A stretch of 64,000 bases of DNA from assembly GCA_041690255.1 (NCBI GenBank), contig JAWLHU010000002.1, forward strand, positions 1-64,000, given 5' to 3'. Positions within the stretch are counted from its first letter, which is position 1; every line of letters begins with the position of its first letter. The notes under the pieces were generated by a model. That model worked only from the letters and a program-made list of their open reading frames with translations. It was not told the origin of the DNA and searched no databases. Positions 42,729 to 51,460 of this stretch are shown in pieces. The position numbers were made by a program, and so were the translations under genes. The stretch comes from JAWLHU01 sp041690255 (GTDB lineage Bacteria; Bacillota; Sulfobacillia; Symbiobacteriales; Symbiobacteriaceae).

Positions 42729-45533
42729 ATGAGTGAGGCAACCAAGCTCGAGTTTGGCGTGACGGGCATGACCTGCGCGGCCTGCTCGACTCGCATTCAG
42801 AAGCGCCTCTCCAAGGCGCAGGGCGTGCAGGATGCCAACGTCAATCTCACAACCGAAAAGGCGACCATCCTCTTCGATCCTGCTGTGACGAAGCCCGATG
42901 ACCTTATGGCGCTGGTCAGCGACCTTGGGTACGGGGTGATCAAGGAGAAGTTTACCCTCGACATTTCCGGCATGACCTGTGCCGCTTGCTCCACCAAGAT
43001 CGAGAAGAAGCTCGCGAAGATGCCCGGCGTCCTCATGGCCAACGTCAATCTGACGACGGAGAAGGCGACGATCGAGGCGGTGGGTGTCAAGCCCGAGGAC
43101 CTGACCAAGCTGGTCAAGGACCTGGGGTATGGTGCCAAGCTGGCCGCCGATGCCGGCGACGCCGACCGGGAGCGGCACAAGAAGGAGATGCAGAGGCAGA
43201 TCGCCCTGCTGATCTTCTCAGCCGTCATGACCCTGCCGCTGTTTGTGGCGAACATGATCCTGATGCCGCTGCGCATTGAGAACGAGCTGCTCATGGATCC
43301 CTGGTTCCAGTTCACCCTCGCCACCCTGATCCAGGTGGTGGTCGGCTACAAGTTCTACCGCGGCGCCTGGCTCAACCTGACCCACGGCTCCGCCAACATG
43401 GATGTCCTGGTCGCCCTGGGCACGACCGCTGCGTACCTCTACTCGATCGCCCTCTCCTTCTTCCTGGGCGGCGAGAACTACTACGAGGCCGGCGCCACGA
43501 TCCTGACGCTGATCCTGCTGGGCAAGACCTTTGAGGCGATCGCCAAGGGGCGTACATCTGAGGCGATCAAGAAGCTCCTCGGCCTGCAGGCCAAGACCGC
43601 CCGGGTGATCCGTGACGGCGTGGAGAAGGATATCGACATTGATGATGTGATCGTCGGCGATCAGATCGTCGTCCGGCCCGGTGAGAAGATCCCGGTCGAT
43701 GGTATCGTGCTGCAAGGAGCATCCGCCGTGGATGAGTCGATGCTGACCGGCGAGTCGCTCCCGGTCGACAAGAAGCCGGGCGACAAGGTGACCGGCGCCA
43801 CCCTGAACAAGAACGGCTCGCTCACCATGGAGGCGACCCGGGTCGGCAAGGATACCGCCCTGGCCCAGATCGTCAAGATGGTCGAGGATGCCCAGGGCTC
43901 CAAGGCCCCGATTCAGAAGCTGGCCGATCAGATCTCCGGCATCTTCGTGCCGATCGTCGTCGGGATTGCGGTGGTGACGCTGCTGGCCTGGGGCCTGATC
44001 GCCGGCGACTGGTCGGCGGCGCTCCACGCGGCCATCGCTGTGCTCGTGATCGCCTGCCCCTGCGCCCTGGGCCTCGCCACCCCGACCGCTGTCATGGTCG
44101 GCACAGGCAAGGGCGCCGAGGTCGGCATTCTCTTCAAGGGCGGCGAGCATCTGGAAAAGGCGCACAAGGTGAACGTGGTCGTGCTCGACAAGACGGGCAC
44201 CATCACCTGGGGCCGGCCCGAGCTGACCGATCTGGTCCCCCTGGGCCAGTTGGCGAAGGATGACCTGCTCGCGCTGGCCGCAGCGGCGGAGTCCCGCTCG
44301 GAGCACCCGCTGGGCCAGGCGATCGTCAAGGGCGCGCAGGAGCGGCTTCCCCGGATCCCGACCGCTGAGAGCTTCAACGCCATCCCCGGCTTCGGCCTGG
44401 AGGCGACGGTGGAGGGGCGGGAGGTGCTGATCGGCACCCGCAAGTTGATGGCGCAGCGCGCGATCGGTGTGGATCTGGCCGAGGCGCAGATGGCCGAGAT
44501 GGAGTCGATGGGCAAGACCGCCATGCTCGTCGCGGTCGATGGCGCCCTGGCGGGGATTATCGCCGTGGCCGACACGGTCAAGCCGACCTCGGCCGAAGCG
44601 GTGGAGGAGATGCGGGCGCTGGGTCTCGAGGTCGTCATGATCACCGGCGACAACAAGCGGACCGCTGAGGCGATTGGCCGCCAGGTCGGTGTGGACCGGG
44701 TGCTGGCCGAGGTGTTGCCCGGCGATAAGGCGAGCCATGTCGAGGCCCTGAAGGATGGCGGCAAGAAGCAGGTGGCCATGGTGGGCGACGGGATCAATGA
44801 CGCCCCCGCCCTGGCTACGGCCGACCTGGGCATCGCGATCGGCACCGGCACGGACGTGGCGATTGAGACGGCCAGCGTGACGCTCATGAACGGCGACCTG
44901 AAGGGGATCGCCACCGCCTTCCGCCTCAGCCGGCAGACCATGCGGACGATCCGGGAGAACCTCTTCTGGGCGTTCATCTACAATGTGATCGGCATCCCCA
45001 TGGCCGCCTTCGGGCTGATGAACCCGATGATCGCGGGCGGTGCCATGGCCTTCTCATCGGTCTCGGTCGTCTCCAACTCGCTGCTCCTGAAGCGGTATGA
45101 CCCCCGCAACCTCGGCGGAATCCGGGGTGATGCCCTGGTCAAGGTGATGGCCGCCGGCGTCATGGCCTCGGCGATCTGGCTCGGCTTCTACTACACGCAG
45201 CCCTTCAACACCGTCACCTACGACCTGACGATCACCGGGGCCGAGCTGGATGCCGGCGAACTGAAGGCAGAGGTGGGGCAGCAGGTCCGGATCCGGGTGA
45301 CCAACGAGAACCCGGAGATGGTCCACCAGTTCACGATCAAGCAGGTCCCGTACCGGTTCCTGAAGATGGTCCGCTTCGACCCGAAGATCATGCACCACGG
45401 CGTTGACTACGATGTCATGGTCCATGTGGCGCCGGGCCAGACGGGGATCGTCGAGTTCACCCCGACCAGCCCGGGCAGCTATCAGATCGCCGATGGCGAC
45501 TTCGGGGTGAAGGGCTGGCTGGTGGTTGATTAG
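42729..45533 (+). CDS. copA: Copper-exporting P-type ATPase with C-terminal cupredoxin-like domain
   Basis: A 934-aa P1B-ATPase. Two heavy-metal-associated domains carry GMTCAAC motifs (C16/C19 and C84/C87). Residues about 160-800 hold eight TM helices, TGES, the copper-type CPC (IACPCALGLA), DKTGTIT, the SEHPLG motif and GDGINDAP. The last 130 residues follow an extra membrane segment and form a beta-rich domain (IRVTNENPEMVHQFTI, HHGVDYDVMVHVAPGQTGIVEF) like a cupredoxin, but with no Cys, so it is not a classical type 1 site. Typical CopA ends near residue 800. It exports Cu+ from the cytoplasm. ATG 42729 follows TGGAGG. The control region has a CsoR palindrome. Confidence 0.93.
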   Translation: MSEATKLEFGVTGMTCAACSTRIQKRLSKAQGVQDANVNLTTEKATILFDPAVTKPDDLMALVSDLGYGVIKEKFTLDISGMTCAACSTKIEKKLAKMPGVLMANVNLTTEKATIEAVGVKPEDLTKLVKDLGYGAKLAADAGDADRERHKKEMQRQIALLIFSAVMTLPLFVANMILMPLRIENELLMDPWFQFTLATLIQVVVGYKFYRGAWLNLTHGSANMDVLVALGTTAAYLYSIALSFFLGGENYYEAGATILTLILLGKTFEAIAKGRTSEAIKKLLGLQAKTARVIRDGVEKDIDIDDVIVGDQIVVRPGEKIPVDGIVLQGASAVDESMLTGESLPVDKKPGDKVTGATLNKNGSLTMEATRVGKDTALAQIVKMVEDAQGSKAPIQKLADQISGIFVPIVVGIAVVTLLAWGLIAGDWSAALHAAIAVLVIACPCALGLATPTAVMVGTGKGAEVGILFKGGEHLEKAHKVNVVVLDKTGTITWGRPELTDLVPLGQLAKDDLLALAAAAESRSEHPLGQAIVKGAQERLPRIPTAESFNAIPGFGLEATVEGREVLIGTRKLMAQRAIGVDLAEAQMAEMESMGKTAMLVAVDGALAGIIAVADTVKPTSAEAVEEMRALGLEVVMITGDNKRTAEAIGRQVGVDRVLAEVLPGDKASHVEALKDGGKKQVAMVGDGINDAPALATADLGIAIGTGTDVAIETASVTLMNGDLKGIATAFRLSRQTMRTIRENLFWAFIYNVIGIPMAAFGLMNPMIAGGAMAFSSVSVVSNSLLLKRYDPRNLGGIRGDALVKVMAAGVMASAIWLGFYYTQPFNTVTYDLTITGAELDAGELKAEVGQQVRIRVTNENPEMVHQFTIKQVPYRFLKMVRFDPKIMHHGVDYDVMVHVAPGQTGIVEFTPTSPGSYQIADGDFGVKGWLVVD

Positions 45534-45539
45534 TATAGC

Positions 45540-45586
45540 GACGGGGGCTGTCCGGGCGCAGATCGTTCTGCACGGCAGCCCCCGTC
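45540..45586 (+). terminator. Terminator after copA
   Basis: Perfect 11-bp stem GACGGGGGCTG (45540-45550) / CAGCCCCCGTC (45576-45586) followed by TTTA. Confidence 0.8.
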
Positions 45587-45666
45587 TTTACGCATTGAGG
45601 AGAACTATTGCATCTAAATACAGAATAACATAAAATATCTGCAGCAACCGATTGAGGAGGGGTTCT

Positions 45667-46398
45667 GTGTACCGCGTGACGCCTCAGGACGAAGCGGATT
45701 TGAAGGCTTACAGGGAGGCAAACCCGGAGTTTGCTGCATGGGTGGATGCGCTCCAGACTAGGGCGGCGGCGACTGAAGCCGCCGAGCATGAAGTCTTGCC
45801 GGAGCCCGATGCCGGTGTCGCACTGGATCTGGTCCCCTATGTGCACGGATACTACAACAATCAGAACACGGGTGGCAATGCGTGCGGCCAGGCTGCAATC
45901 GCGACGATCCTGGACTACCACAACTACAACCCCTATAACCTCCCCAAGCCGGTGTACGACAGTGCCGATGGCAAGTACCACTTCGATAACGATGCGATCA
46001 TTAACCGGATTCGGGCACAGTTCGGCCCCGACATCGTGGCGGGACTTCTCGGGACCTCGGGCGGCAGAATCGCGGATGCGCTGCGTGCCTATGGTATGCG
46101 GGCGACATGTTCGTACTCTGGTGCGGCAACCGCGGGCTGGGATCGCATCTGGGCGTCGGTGAAGAACTGGGTCAGCGCGAACCACCCGGTCATCTGTATC
46201 ATCGACTGCGGCAAGATCGGCGGGACGCCGTTTACCGCCCACTGGGCGGTCGTCTACAACATCAGCGGCGGGCGGGTCCACTTCGCAAACTGGGGTTCGC
46301 CGTCGTCCTCCCTCACGGAGGCCGAGTTTACGGCTGCGTGGCACTGCTGGTTCCTGCCACCCGGCTTCAACCACTGCACGATCTTCCCCCAGCGGTAG
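45667..46398 (+). CDS. C39-like cysteine peptidase
   Basis: A 243-aa protein without signal peptide. Residues about 55-243 form a papain-like fold of C39 type: the nucleophile Cys in NACGQAAIATILDYH, the His in FTAHWAVVYNI, and the Asn in ANWGSP. The N-terminal 50 residues are a charged alpha-helical stretch. Such enzymes cleave after Gly-Gly in peptide leaders or act as peptidoglycan or toxin peptidases. Start GTG 45667 follows GAGGAGGGGTTCT; an upstream TTG at 45652 is less supported. It is followed 15 bases later by an unknown gene, likely in the same operon. A role with the unknown partner is suggested by their pairing. Confidence 0.8.
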   Translation: MYRVTPQDEADLKAYREANPEFAAWVDALQTRAAATEAAEHEVLPEPDAGVALDLVPYVHGYYNNQNTGGNACGQAAIATILDYHNYNPYNLPKPVYDSADGKYHFDNDAIINRIRAQFGPDIVAGLLGTSGGRIADALRAYGMRATCSYSGAATAGWDRIWASVKNWVSANHPVICIIDCGKIGGTPFTAHWAVVYNISGGRVHFANWGSPSSSLTEAEFTAAWHCWFLPPGFNHCTIFPQR

Positions 46399-46413
46399 CG
46401 GAGGAGGGATACG

Positions 46414-47115
46414 ATGCCACTCATTCGTGGGATTCACCCGGAGGCCCTGGCCCGGGAGATGCGTTCGGAGTTCGGCGAGACTGCCCAGGGTACCAGACTC
46501 CCCGTCTCACTAGATGCTGTCGGGCTGGAACTGAAGTCGATCCTCCTGCGCCGGTCCATGGAGGGGCCCCTGTCCAGGATCTTCAATCGGCGCAATGAGA
46601 TCTACATGCTGGCCTTCACCTATGACTTCAGCGGCAACCCGCCGGTGGTCTACCCGCCGAAGGGGGTGGGCAACCCTCGGGCACTGATCAAGCCGATGAA
46701 GCCGGGGCAGGAGCTCAACTTCATGGGCGATGGGCTGGCCCTCTTCCCACCGCGACGGATCTCCGGCTATCTGACGACCCATATCATGCTCTGCGAATCG
46801 GATCAGGATGTGGCCCGGTTCGGCAAGCTCCTACGGGCTCTGGCGACCGTGGTCGAGGATAGCGAGTTGACCAGGCTGCTGGCCCAGTTCAGGCTTCTTC
46901 CCTGGCTCACCCCCGAGACAGAGCAGTTCATTCGCACGGCGGCCGCCAGGGTGCTGAGCGCCTGGGGTAAGATCCTGGAGGGCAACCGGGACGATTACGT
47001 TGACCTGTTCGAGGGCTCTTTCCGGGCATGGGGACCCCAACAGCCGAGCGAGGAGCGGCACCGGCACGAGTATGCCGAGATCCTGGTGGAGAAGACAGTG
47101 GTGCCTGCCAGTTAA
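46414..47115 (+). CDS. Unknown protein paired with C39-like peptidase
   Basis: A 233-aa soluble protein that I do not recognise. Residues about 60-125 look beta-rich (EIYMLAFTYDFSGN, LIKPMKPGQELNFMGDGLALFPPRR), and the remainder is helical. No signal peptide, membrane helix or catalytic motif is evident. ATG 46414 follows GGAGGAGG with good spacing. The strong hairpin after its stop ends the two-gene unit. Function is unknown; a substrate or partner of the upstream peptidase is possible. Confidence 0.75.
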   Translation: MPLIRGIHPEALAREMRSEFGETAQGTRLPVSLDAVGLELKSILLRRSMEGPLSRIFNRRNEIYMLAFTYDFSGNPPVVYPPKGVGNPRALIKPMKPGQELNFMGDGLALFPPRRISGYLTTHIMLCESDQDVARFGKLLRALATVVEDSELTRLLAQFRLLPWLTPETEQFIRTAAARVLSAWGKILEGNRDDYVDLFEGSFRAWGPQQPSEERHRHEYAEILVEKTVVPAS

Positions 47116-47119
47116 CAGG

Positions 47120-47153
47120 GAAGAGCCGGACGCTATCAGGCGCCCGGCTCTTC
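47120..47153. terminator. Bidirectional terminator
   Basis: Perfect 10-bp stem GAAGAGCCGG (47120-47129) / CCGGCTCTTC (47144-47153) between convergent genes. Confidence 0.75.
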
Positions 47154-47156
47154 TCC

Positions 47157-48626
47157 CTACTCCGCTGACGGCAATCCCAAGGAGCCGAGCGCAGCCCGGG
47201 CCCGGGCGTAGCCCCAGTTCCAGGAGCGCCAGTCCGTCTCGGTTAGCTCTTGCCACCTTGGTCCCAACCGCTCCCGCACGATCGCCTGCTCCTCCGGGCT
47301 CAGGTCCGGCAGGGCTGCCACGAGAGCGGGCGCAGCGTCCGGTCCAAGCCCGGCGGCATATTCCGCATCGAAGCGGCCGGTCTGCGCCCGCAGGTCGAGA
47401 TTGGTCCGCAGGATCAGCAGGTCGGGGCTCATCATATGAAGGACCGCAAGCACCGCGAAGCCGGTTACCATCGCACCGATGGCGAACCGCTCCCGCTGCC
47501 CCCGTAGCACGGTCCAGAGGAACCAGGCGAAGAGGAGCGCCATCCAGCCCATGAAGGCCGTGGTGTAGAGCCGCAGTTCGGTCAGGCCGTACTCCTGCTG
47601 GTAGAGGAACATCCGCTGCATGGCCGAGCCCATGATCACGAAGAGCATCAGCACCAGCGATCCACCCAACCAGCGGAAGAGCCGCTGCTCCTTGACATGC
47701 TCGGCGGGGATCAGCCAGTGAAGCCCCAGCAGCACGGGCAGGACGAGGGCGGAGACCTGGACCAGCTCGAAGAAGCCGCGCCGGGCATACTCGGCATAGG
47801 TCAGGCCGGCGCTGGCCAGCACCAGGTCGGCCCCGCCGAAGAGGTAGCGAACCTGGACCAGCACGAAGGCGAGGAAGAGCAGGTTGAGCAGGCCCAGAAC
47901 GATCCCCAACTCCACGCCGCCCAGCGCCACGCTGGAGGGGCGGTCCACGCCGGGCAGGTCCCGCGGCTCCCGGCGGAGGACGGTATGGTAGAAGCCGGCG
48001 GCAAGGGCGGCGAGGGCCAGGCTCAGGACGACATGCCCGATGAGTGGGCCAATCGACCAGTCGAAGAGTCTGGTGACCATCTGCTCAAAAATGGCGTCGG
48101 CGGCGACGAAGAGAACGCCGAAGAGCAGGAGGAGCGGCACACCGATCAGCAGGCCACGCCCTACCGCAGCCAGGCGGGAGGACCAGGTAGTCCGGGGCAC
48201 CTCTTCCCACTTGATATCGACAAAGAGAAGCTGAAGCGGGCCGATCATATGGTTCACACCGGAGAGGATCAGGCCGAGCAGGTAGCCGGTAACCGGGCTC
48301 CGGCTCAGGCTGCCGCCGCGGGTGGTCATGGCTGCCAGGCCAAGGCAGATCCCGATCGCCAGCACGTCGAGGAACTGGAGCAAGGGGGCGCCCCGCCCGG
48401 TGAGGCCGGTGGCGAAGAGGACGGCACCGGCCAGGAGCCAGCGCCCCTCCCCGTTCAGGGCCTGCCGCCCCAGCCGTGCGATGATCAGCAGCCCCGCCAC
48501 GAGGGCGGTGACCCAGAGCAGGACGTTCAGGCCCACGGGGAAGGCCCGGATGAGCAGGTCTCCCAGCACCCCGGCCACCATGGCCCCGGCCAGGGCAATC
48601 AGGCCCAGACGTGTCGAATCGCTCAC
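47157..48626 (-). CDS. DUF4173 multi-pass membrane protein
   Basis: A 489-aa protein with about twelve hydrophobic helices, resembling DUF4173 proteins, some of which accompany ArsR-type regulators. Characteristic segments are WSIGPLIGHVVLSLALAALAAG, LTYAEYARRGFFELV and MQRMFLYQQEYGLTELRLYT. A periplasm-facing C-terminus is helical and charged. The function is unknown; these proteins are often found near signalling genes. ATG 48626 lies 19 bases after the stop of the upstream ABC-like gene, in the same minus-strand operon as the ArsR-type regulator. Confidence 0.8.
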   Translation of the reverse strand: MSDSTRLGLIALAGAMVAGVLGDLLIRAFPVGLNVLLWVTALVAGLLIIARLGRQALNGEGRWLLAGAVLFATGLTGRGAPLLQFLDVLAIGICLGLAAMTTRGGSLSRSPVTGYLLGLILSGVNHMIGPLQLLFVDIKWEEVPRTTWSSRLAAVGRGLLIGVPLLLLFGVLFVAADAIFEQMVTRLFDWSIGPLIGHVVLSLALAALAAGFYHTVLRREPRDLPGVDRPSSVALGGVELGIVLGLLNLLFLAFVLVQVRYLFGGADLVLASAGLTYAEYARRGFFELVQVSALVLPVLLGLHWLIPAEHVKEQRLFRWLGGSLVLMLFVIMGSAMQRMFLYQQEYGLTELRLYTTAFMGWMALLFAWFLWTVLRGQRERFAIGAMVTGFAVLAVLHMMSPDLLILRTNLDLRAQTGRFDAEYAAGLGPDAAPALVAALPDLSPEEQAIVRERLGPRWQELTETDWRSWNWGYARARAALGSLGLPSAE

Positions 48627-48644
48627 AGCGATCGCTCCCTTCGA

Positions 48645-49175
48645 TTAGCGGGCGATGTGCAGGGGGGCCGGGGCCGTCGCTCCCAGGTCCTGAAGCCCGG
48701 GGGGCACGTGGGCAATCGCCAGCACGCCCAGGCCCTCCCGGTGCAGAGCCCGGACCAGGGCGGCGGCACGCCGTGCCGCCTCACAGCTCATGTAGTAGAA
48801 CGGCTCCTCCCAGATCAGCACCTCGGGCTGGGGCAGCAGCGCCACCGCCAGGTCAGCCAGTGCCCGGCTCTCGTGGGTCAGGGTGGCCACCTCCCGCTGG
48901 AGGAGCCCGTCGAGCCGGAGCGCCCGGGTCAGCCGGCGCATCTCCCGGTGGTACCGGTCGGGCCGCATGCGGTGAAGGTGGGCCTGCCACTTAAATGAAG
49001 CCTCCAAGGTGAACTCCCACCAGAGGTCGTGCCGCTCTCCGTGGACGTGGGCAGCCTCCACGCCGTCGATTGAGGCGATCGCCTGGCGGCCACCCGACCG
49101 GGCCGCAACCGCCATCAACCGGTCCAGGTCCTCACTCGTGCGCTCCGGGCGCCAGATCACTTGCTCCATGGTCAT
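48645..49175 (-). CDS. Degenerate ABC-ATPase-like protein without Walker A
   Basis: A 176-aa protein that aligns by eye with only the second half of an ABC ATPase: REVATLTHESRALADLAVALL in place of the LSGGQ signature, then VLIWEEPF as Walker B and AIAHVPPG at the switch-His position (H in IAHV). The first 60 residues lack the GxxGxGK P-loop. It is therefore unlikely to hydrolyse ATP and may be a regulatory half-ATPase for the adjoining membrane protein. The ATG overlaps the ArsR-type gene stop (ATGA). Confidence 0.65.
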   Translation of the reverse strand: MTMEQVIWRPERTSEDLDRLMAVAARSGGRQAIASIDGVEAAHVHGERHDLWWEFTLEASFKWQAHLHRMRPDRYHREMRRLTRALRLDGLLQREVATLTHESRALADLAVALLPQPEVLIWEEPFYYMSCEAARRAAALVRALHREGLGVLAIAHVPPGLQDLGATAPAPLHIAR

Positions 49176-50068
49176 CCCCGTTCCCTCCCAAGATAGGCTT
49201 TCGCTTGCGTGGTCAACTGATCGATTCGCTCGATCTGCAACTCATAGAGAATGAACTTGCCCTCCTGCCCAGCCCGGCCCACCAGACCGGACTCCACGAG
49301 TAGCCGCAGGTGCCGGGAGACGGTCGACTCGGTCACGCCCAGACGGCGGGCCATCTCCTGGGCGGGCAGCCCCTCTCGGGCGATCAGTCGGAGGATCTTG
49401 AAGCGGGTGGCGTCCGAGAGGGCCGAGAAGCCGAGCAGGAGGCTCTCCGGCGCCTCTGTGACCTCGGTCTCCTCCTCGTGGAGCGGATCGTAGAAGAAGA
49501 TCTGGACCTCGTCGAGCCGGTAGAACATCAGCCGGCGCGGAATGAAGGCGGAGGGGACGAAGAGGATCCGGCGCAGGTCGCTCAGTTCGACCCGCATTCC
49601 CTTGCCCCAGTGGAGGAGGAGGGCATCATCGACCACGCTGACCCGGTCGGAGAAGCCGGTCATGAAGCTGACCGGATCGCCTTGACAGAGCCGGTCCATC
49701 TCGCGCTGCATCGATTCCGTCAGGAGGCCGACCTGACCGCCGACCTCGGGGGCGATCGCCTCCCAGTAGGCGAGCAGCGCCTTGGCGAGACCGGGATCCC
49801 GGGCCTGCAGCTTTCGAAGGGCGTCGGGGGTGGGCAGATAGGGCCCCTCCTCCAGCTCCATGGCAACGGCGAAGAGGTCATTTGTTTCGCCGTATGACCG
49901 AAGCGTCTCCAGCAGCCCCTCGGGCAGCCGGCTCTGCACCCGCTGCTCCCACGCCGCCGTGTTGCCGAACCGCTCCGGGTTCTGGAGCACCAACAGGGAG
50001 AGTGCCATGTCCAGGAGCGGAGAGTAGCGGAAGCTGATCAATTGCCGGAGCCGTGCCTGGTCGACCAT
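49172..50068 (-). CDS. ArsR-type regulator with long N-terminal domain
   Basis: A 298-aa protein. Residues 1-210 are a helical domain like the DUF5937 found in some ArsR proteins (starts RQLISFRYSPLLDMALSLLVLQNPERFG). Residues about 215-290 are an ArsR winged helix (LSDATRFKILRLIAREGLPAQEMARRLGVTESTVSRHLRLLVESG). It heads a three-gene operon with the degenerate ABC protein and the DUF4173 membrane protein and probably controls it. A direct repeat ACTTGCA-TCT-ACTTGCA (50084-50100) in the divergent region is a candidate operator. ATG 50068 follows GAGGTGGATGCACCC. Confidence 0.82.
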   Translation of the reverse strand: MVDQARLRQLISFRYSPLLDMALSLLVLQNPERFGNTAAWEQRVQSRLPEGLLETLRSYGETNDLFAVAMELEEGPYLPTPDALRKLQARDPGLAKALLAYWEAIAPEVGGQVGLLTESMQREMDRLCQGDPVSFMTGFSDRVSVVDDALLLHWGKGMRVELSDLRRILFVPSAFIPRRLMFYRLDEVQIFFYDPLHEEETEVTEAPESLLLGFSALSDATRFKILRLIAREGLPAQEMARRLGVTESTVSRHLRLLVESGLVGRAGQEGKFILYELQIERIDQLTTQAKAYLGRERG

Positions 50069-50230
50069 GGGTGCATCCACCTCACTTGCATCTACTTGCA
50101 ACCCAATCCTAACATCAGTTCGATGTATGGTCAAGTGTATTCTGCGCGAAGGGAGTTGATGTGCCCGCAGGGAATTTGGAAGGAGAAGCACCGGCCTCCC
50201 TGGCCGGGCGATCTGGAGGTGTGCCCGCCG
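50069..50230. promoter_or_regulatory. Divergent region between ArsR-type and CobW genes
   Basis: Contains the direct repeat ACTTGCA (50084-50090) and ACTTGCA (50094-50100), and two possible starts for the downstream CobW protein (ATG 50159, GTG 50231). Further inverted repeats were not convincing. Confidence 0.45.
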
Positions 50231-51223
50231 GTGAGCGATAACAGGCTGCCCGTAACGATCCTGACGGGGTTTTTGGGAGCGGGAAAGACGACGCTCCTCA
50301 ACCGGATTCTGCACGGCGACCACGGGCTGCGGGTCGGTGTGATCGTGAACGAGTTTGGCGAGGTGGGGATCGACGGCGAGCTGGTCCTTCAGTCGCAGGA
50401 CGAACTGATCGAACTCTCCAGCGGCTGCATCTGCTGCACGGTTCGGACCGATCTCTTGGAGGCGGTGGGGCGGATTGTCAGCCGGCGCCCTCGGGTGGAG
50501 TACCTGCTCATCGAGACCACCGGCCTGGCCGATCCGGCACCGATCGCCCAGACCTTCATGGGGCACGGCGTGGTCGACATCTGCCGGCTTGACTCGATCG
50601 TCACCGTCGTGGATGCGTATAACTTCGAGAACCATCTGGCGGCGGACCCGGTCACTCAGGCACAGCTCGCCTTCGGTGACCTGATCTTGCTGAACAAGGG
50701 GGACCTTGTCCCACCCGAGTGGCTGCCCGAGATCGAGGGGCGTATCCGCCAGTTTAATGATGATGCCCGCATCATCCGGAGCCGGGCCTCTGAGGTCGAT
50801 CTGGGCCTCCTGCTGGGCGTGGGCGCCTTCGATCCGGACCGGTTGCTCCAGACCGAGGTACACATGTGTGAGGACCCTGACTGCGATCACGACCACGACC
50901 ACGACCACCATCATCATCATGGGCAAGCGGATCACCTGGCCGGGATCTCGTCGGTCTCCTTCCGCAGTGACCGCCCGTTCGATGCGGAGCGGCTGAATGA
51001 GTACCTCTGCCGCCTGCCGGTCAACATCTTCCGGGGCAAGGGGATCCTCTATGTGGCCCAGATCCCGCAGCATCAGGTCATCATGCACCAGGTCGGCGAC
51101 CGGCATGACTTCTCGCCGGGTCCGGACTGGCCGGGGGCGGAGCGGGAGTCCCGGATCGTCTTTATCGGGCGGGATCTGGATCGGGCGGCGATCCTGTCAT
51201 CATTAACGGAGGCGCTTGCATAG
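50231..51223 (+). CDS. CobW/COG0523-family GTPase metallochaperone
   Basis: A 330-aa GTPase: Walker A GFLGAGKTTL, the metal-binding CICC motif (SGCICCTVR), ETTGLADP, NKGD and a His/Asp-rich loop HDHDHDHHHHHG near residue 220 that binds zinc or cobalt. The C-terminal CobW domain follows. These proteins deliver or store metals, often under Zur control. The start is uncertain: GTG 50231 fits the usual family N-terminus (RLPVTILTGFLG) and has GGAGG 11 bases upstream; ATG 50159 would add 24 residues but has an SD only 3 bases away. It is divergent from the ArsR-type operon. Confidence 0.88.
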   Translation: MSDNRLPVTILTGFLGAGKTTLLNRILHGDHGLRVGVIVNEFGEVGIDGELVLQSQDELIELSSGCICCTVRTDLLEAVGRIVSRRPRVEYLLIETTGLADPAPIAQTFMGHGVVDICRLDSIVTVVDAYNFENHLAADPVTQAQLAFGDLILLNKGDLVPPEWLPEIEGRIRQFNDDARIIRSRASEVDLGLLLGVGAFDPDRLLQTEVHMCEDPDCDHDHDHDHHHHHGQADHLAGISSVSFRSDRPFDAERLNEYLCRLPVNIFRGKGILYVAQIPQHQVIMHQVGDRHDFSPGPDWPGAERESRIVFIGRDLDRAAILSSLTEALA

Positions 51224-51460
51224 GGTATGAAAGGCGGAGGCGGCGATCGTGTCGCCTCCTTTTCATTGGGAGCGAGCGGTTGTGCGTGGGTGCGCGTGGC
51301 GGCACGGGAAAATCCGAATATTTACCGTACCTTAAGAGCACAAAAACTCTGGGGTGTGGTAGAATCGGCAATGTTGCATGAGCATCATTCCCGTTCGCGC
51401 GATGTAAGATGGATCCAGTCCGAGCAAGGGGTTCGAGAAAATCTGCAGGAGGGACAGAAC

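Noticed and set aside
49172..51106. Long minus-strand frame extending the ArsR-type gene upstream over the CobW gene
   Set aside because: The extension is antisense to a clear GTPase; the ATG at 50068 with GAGGTGG matches the family start.
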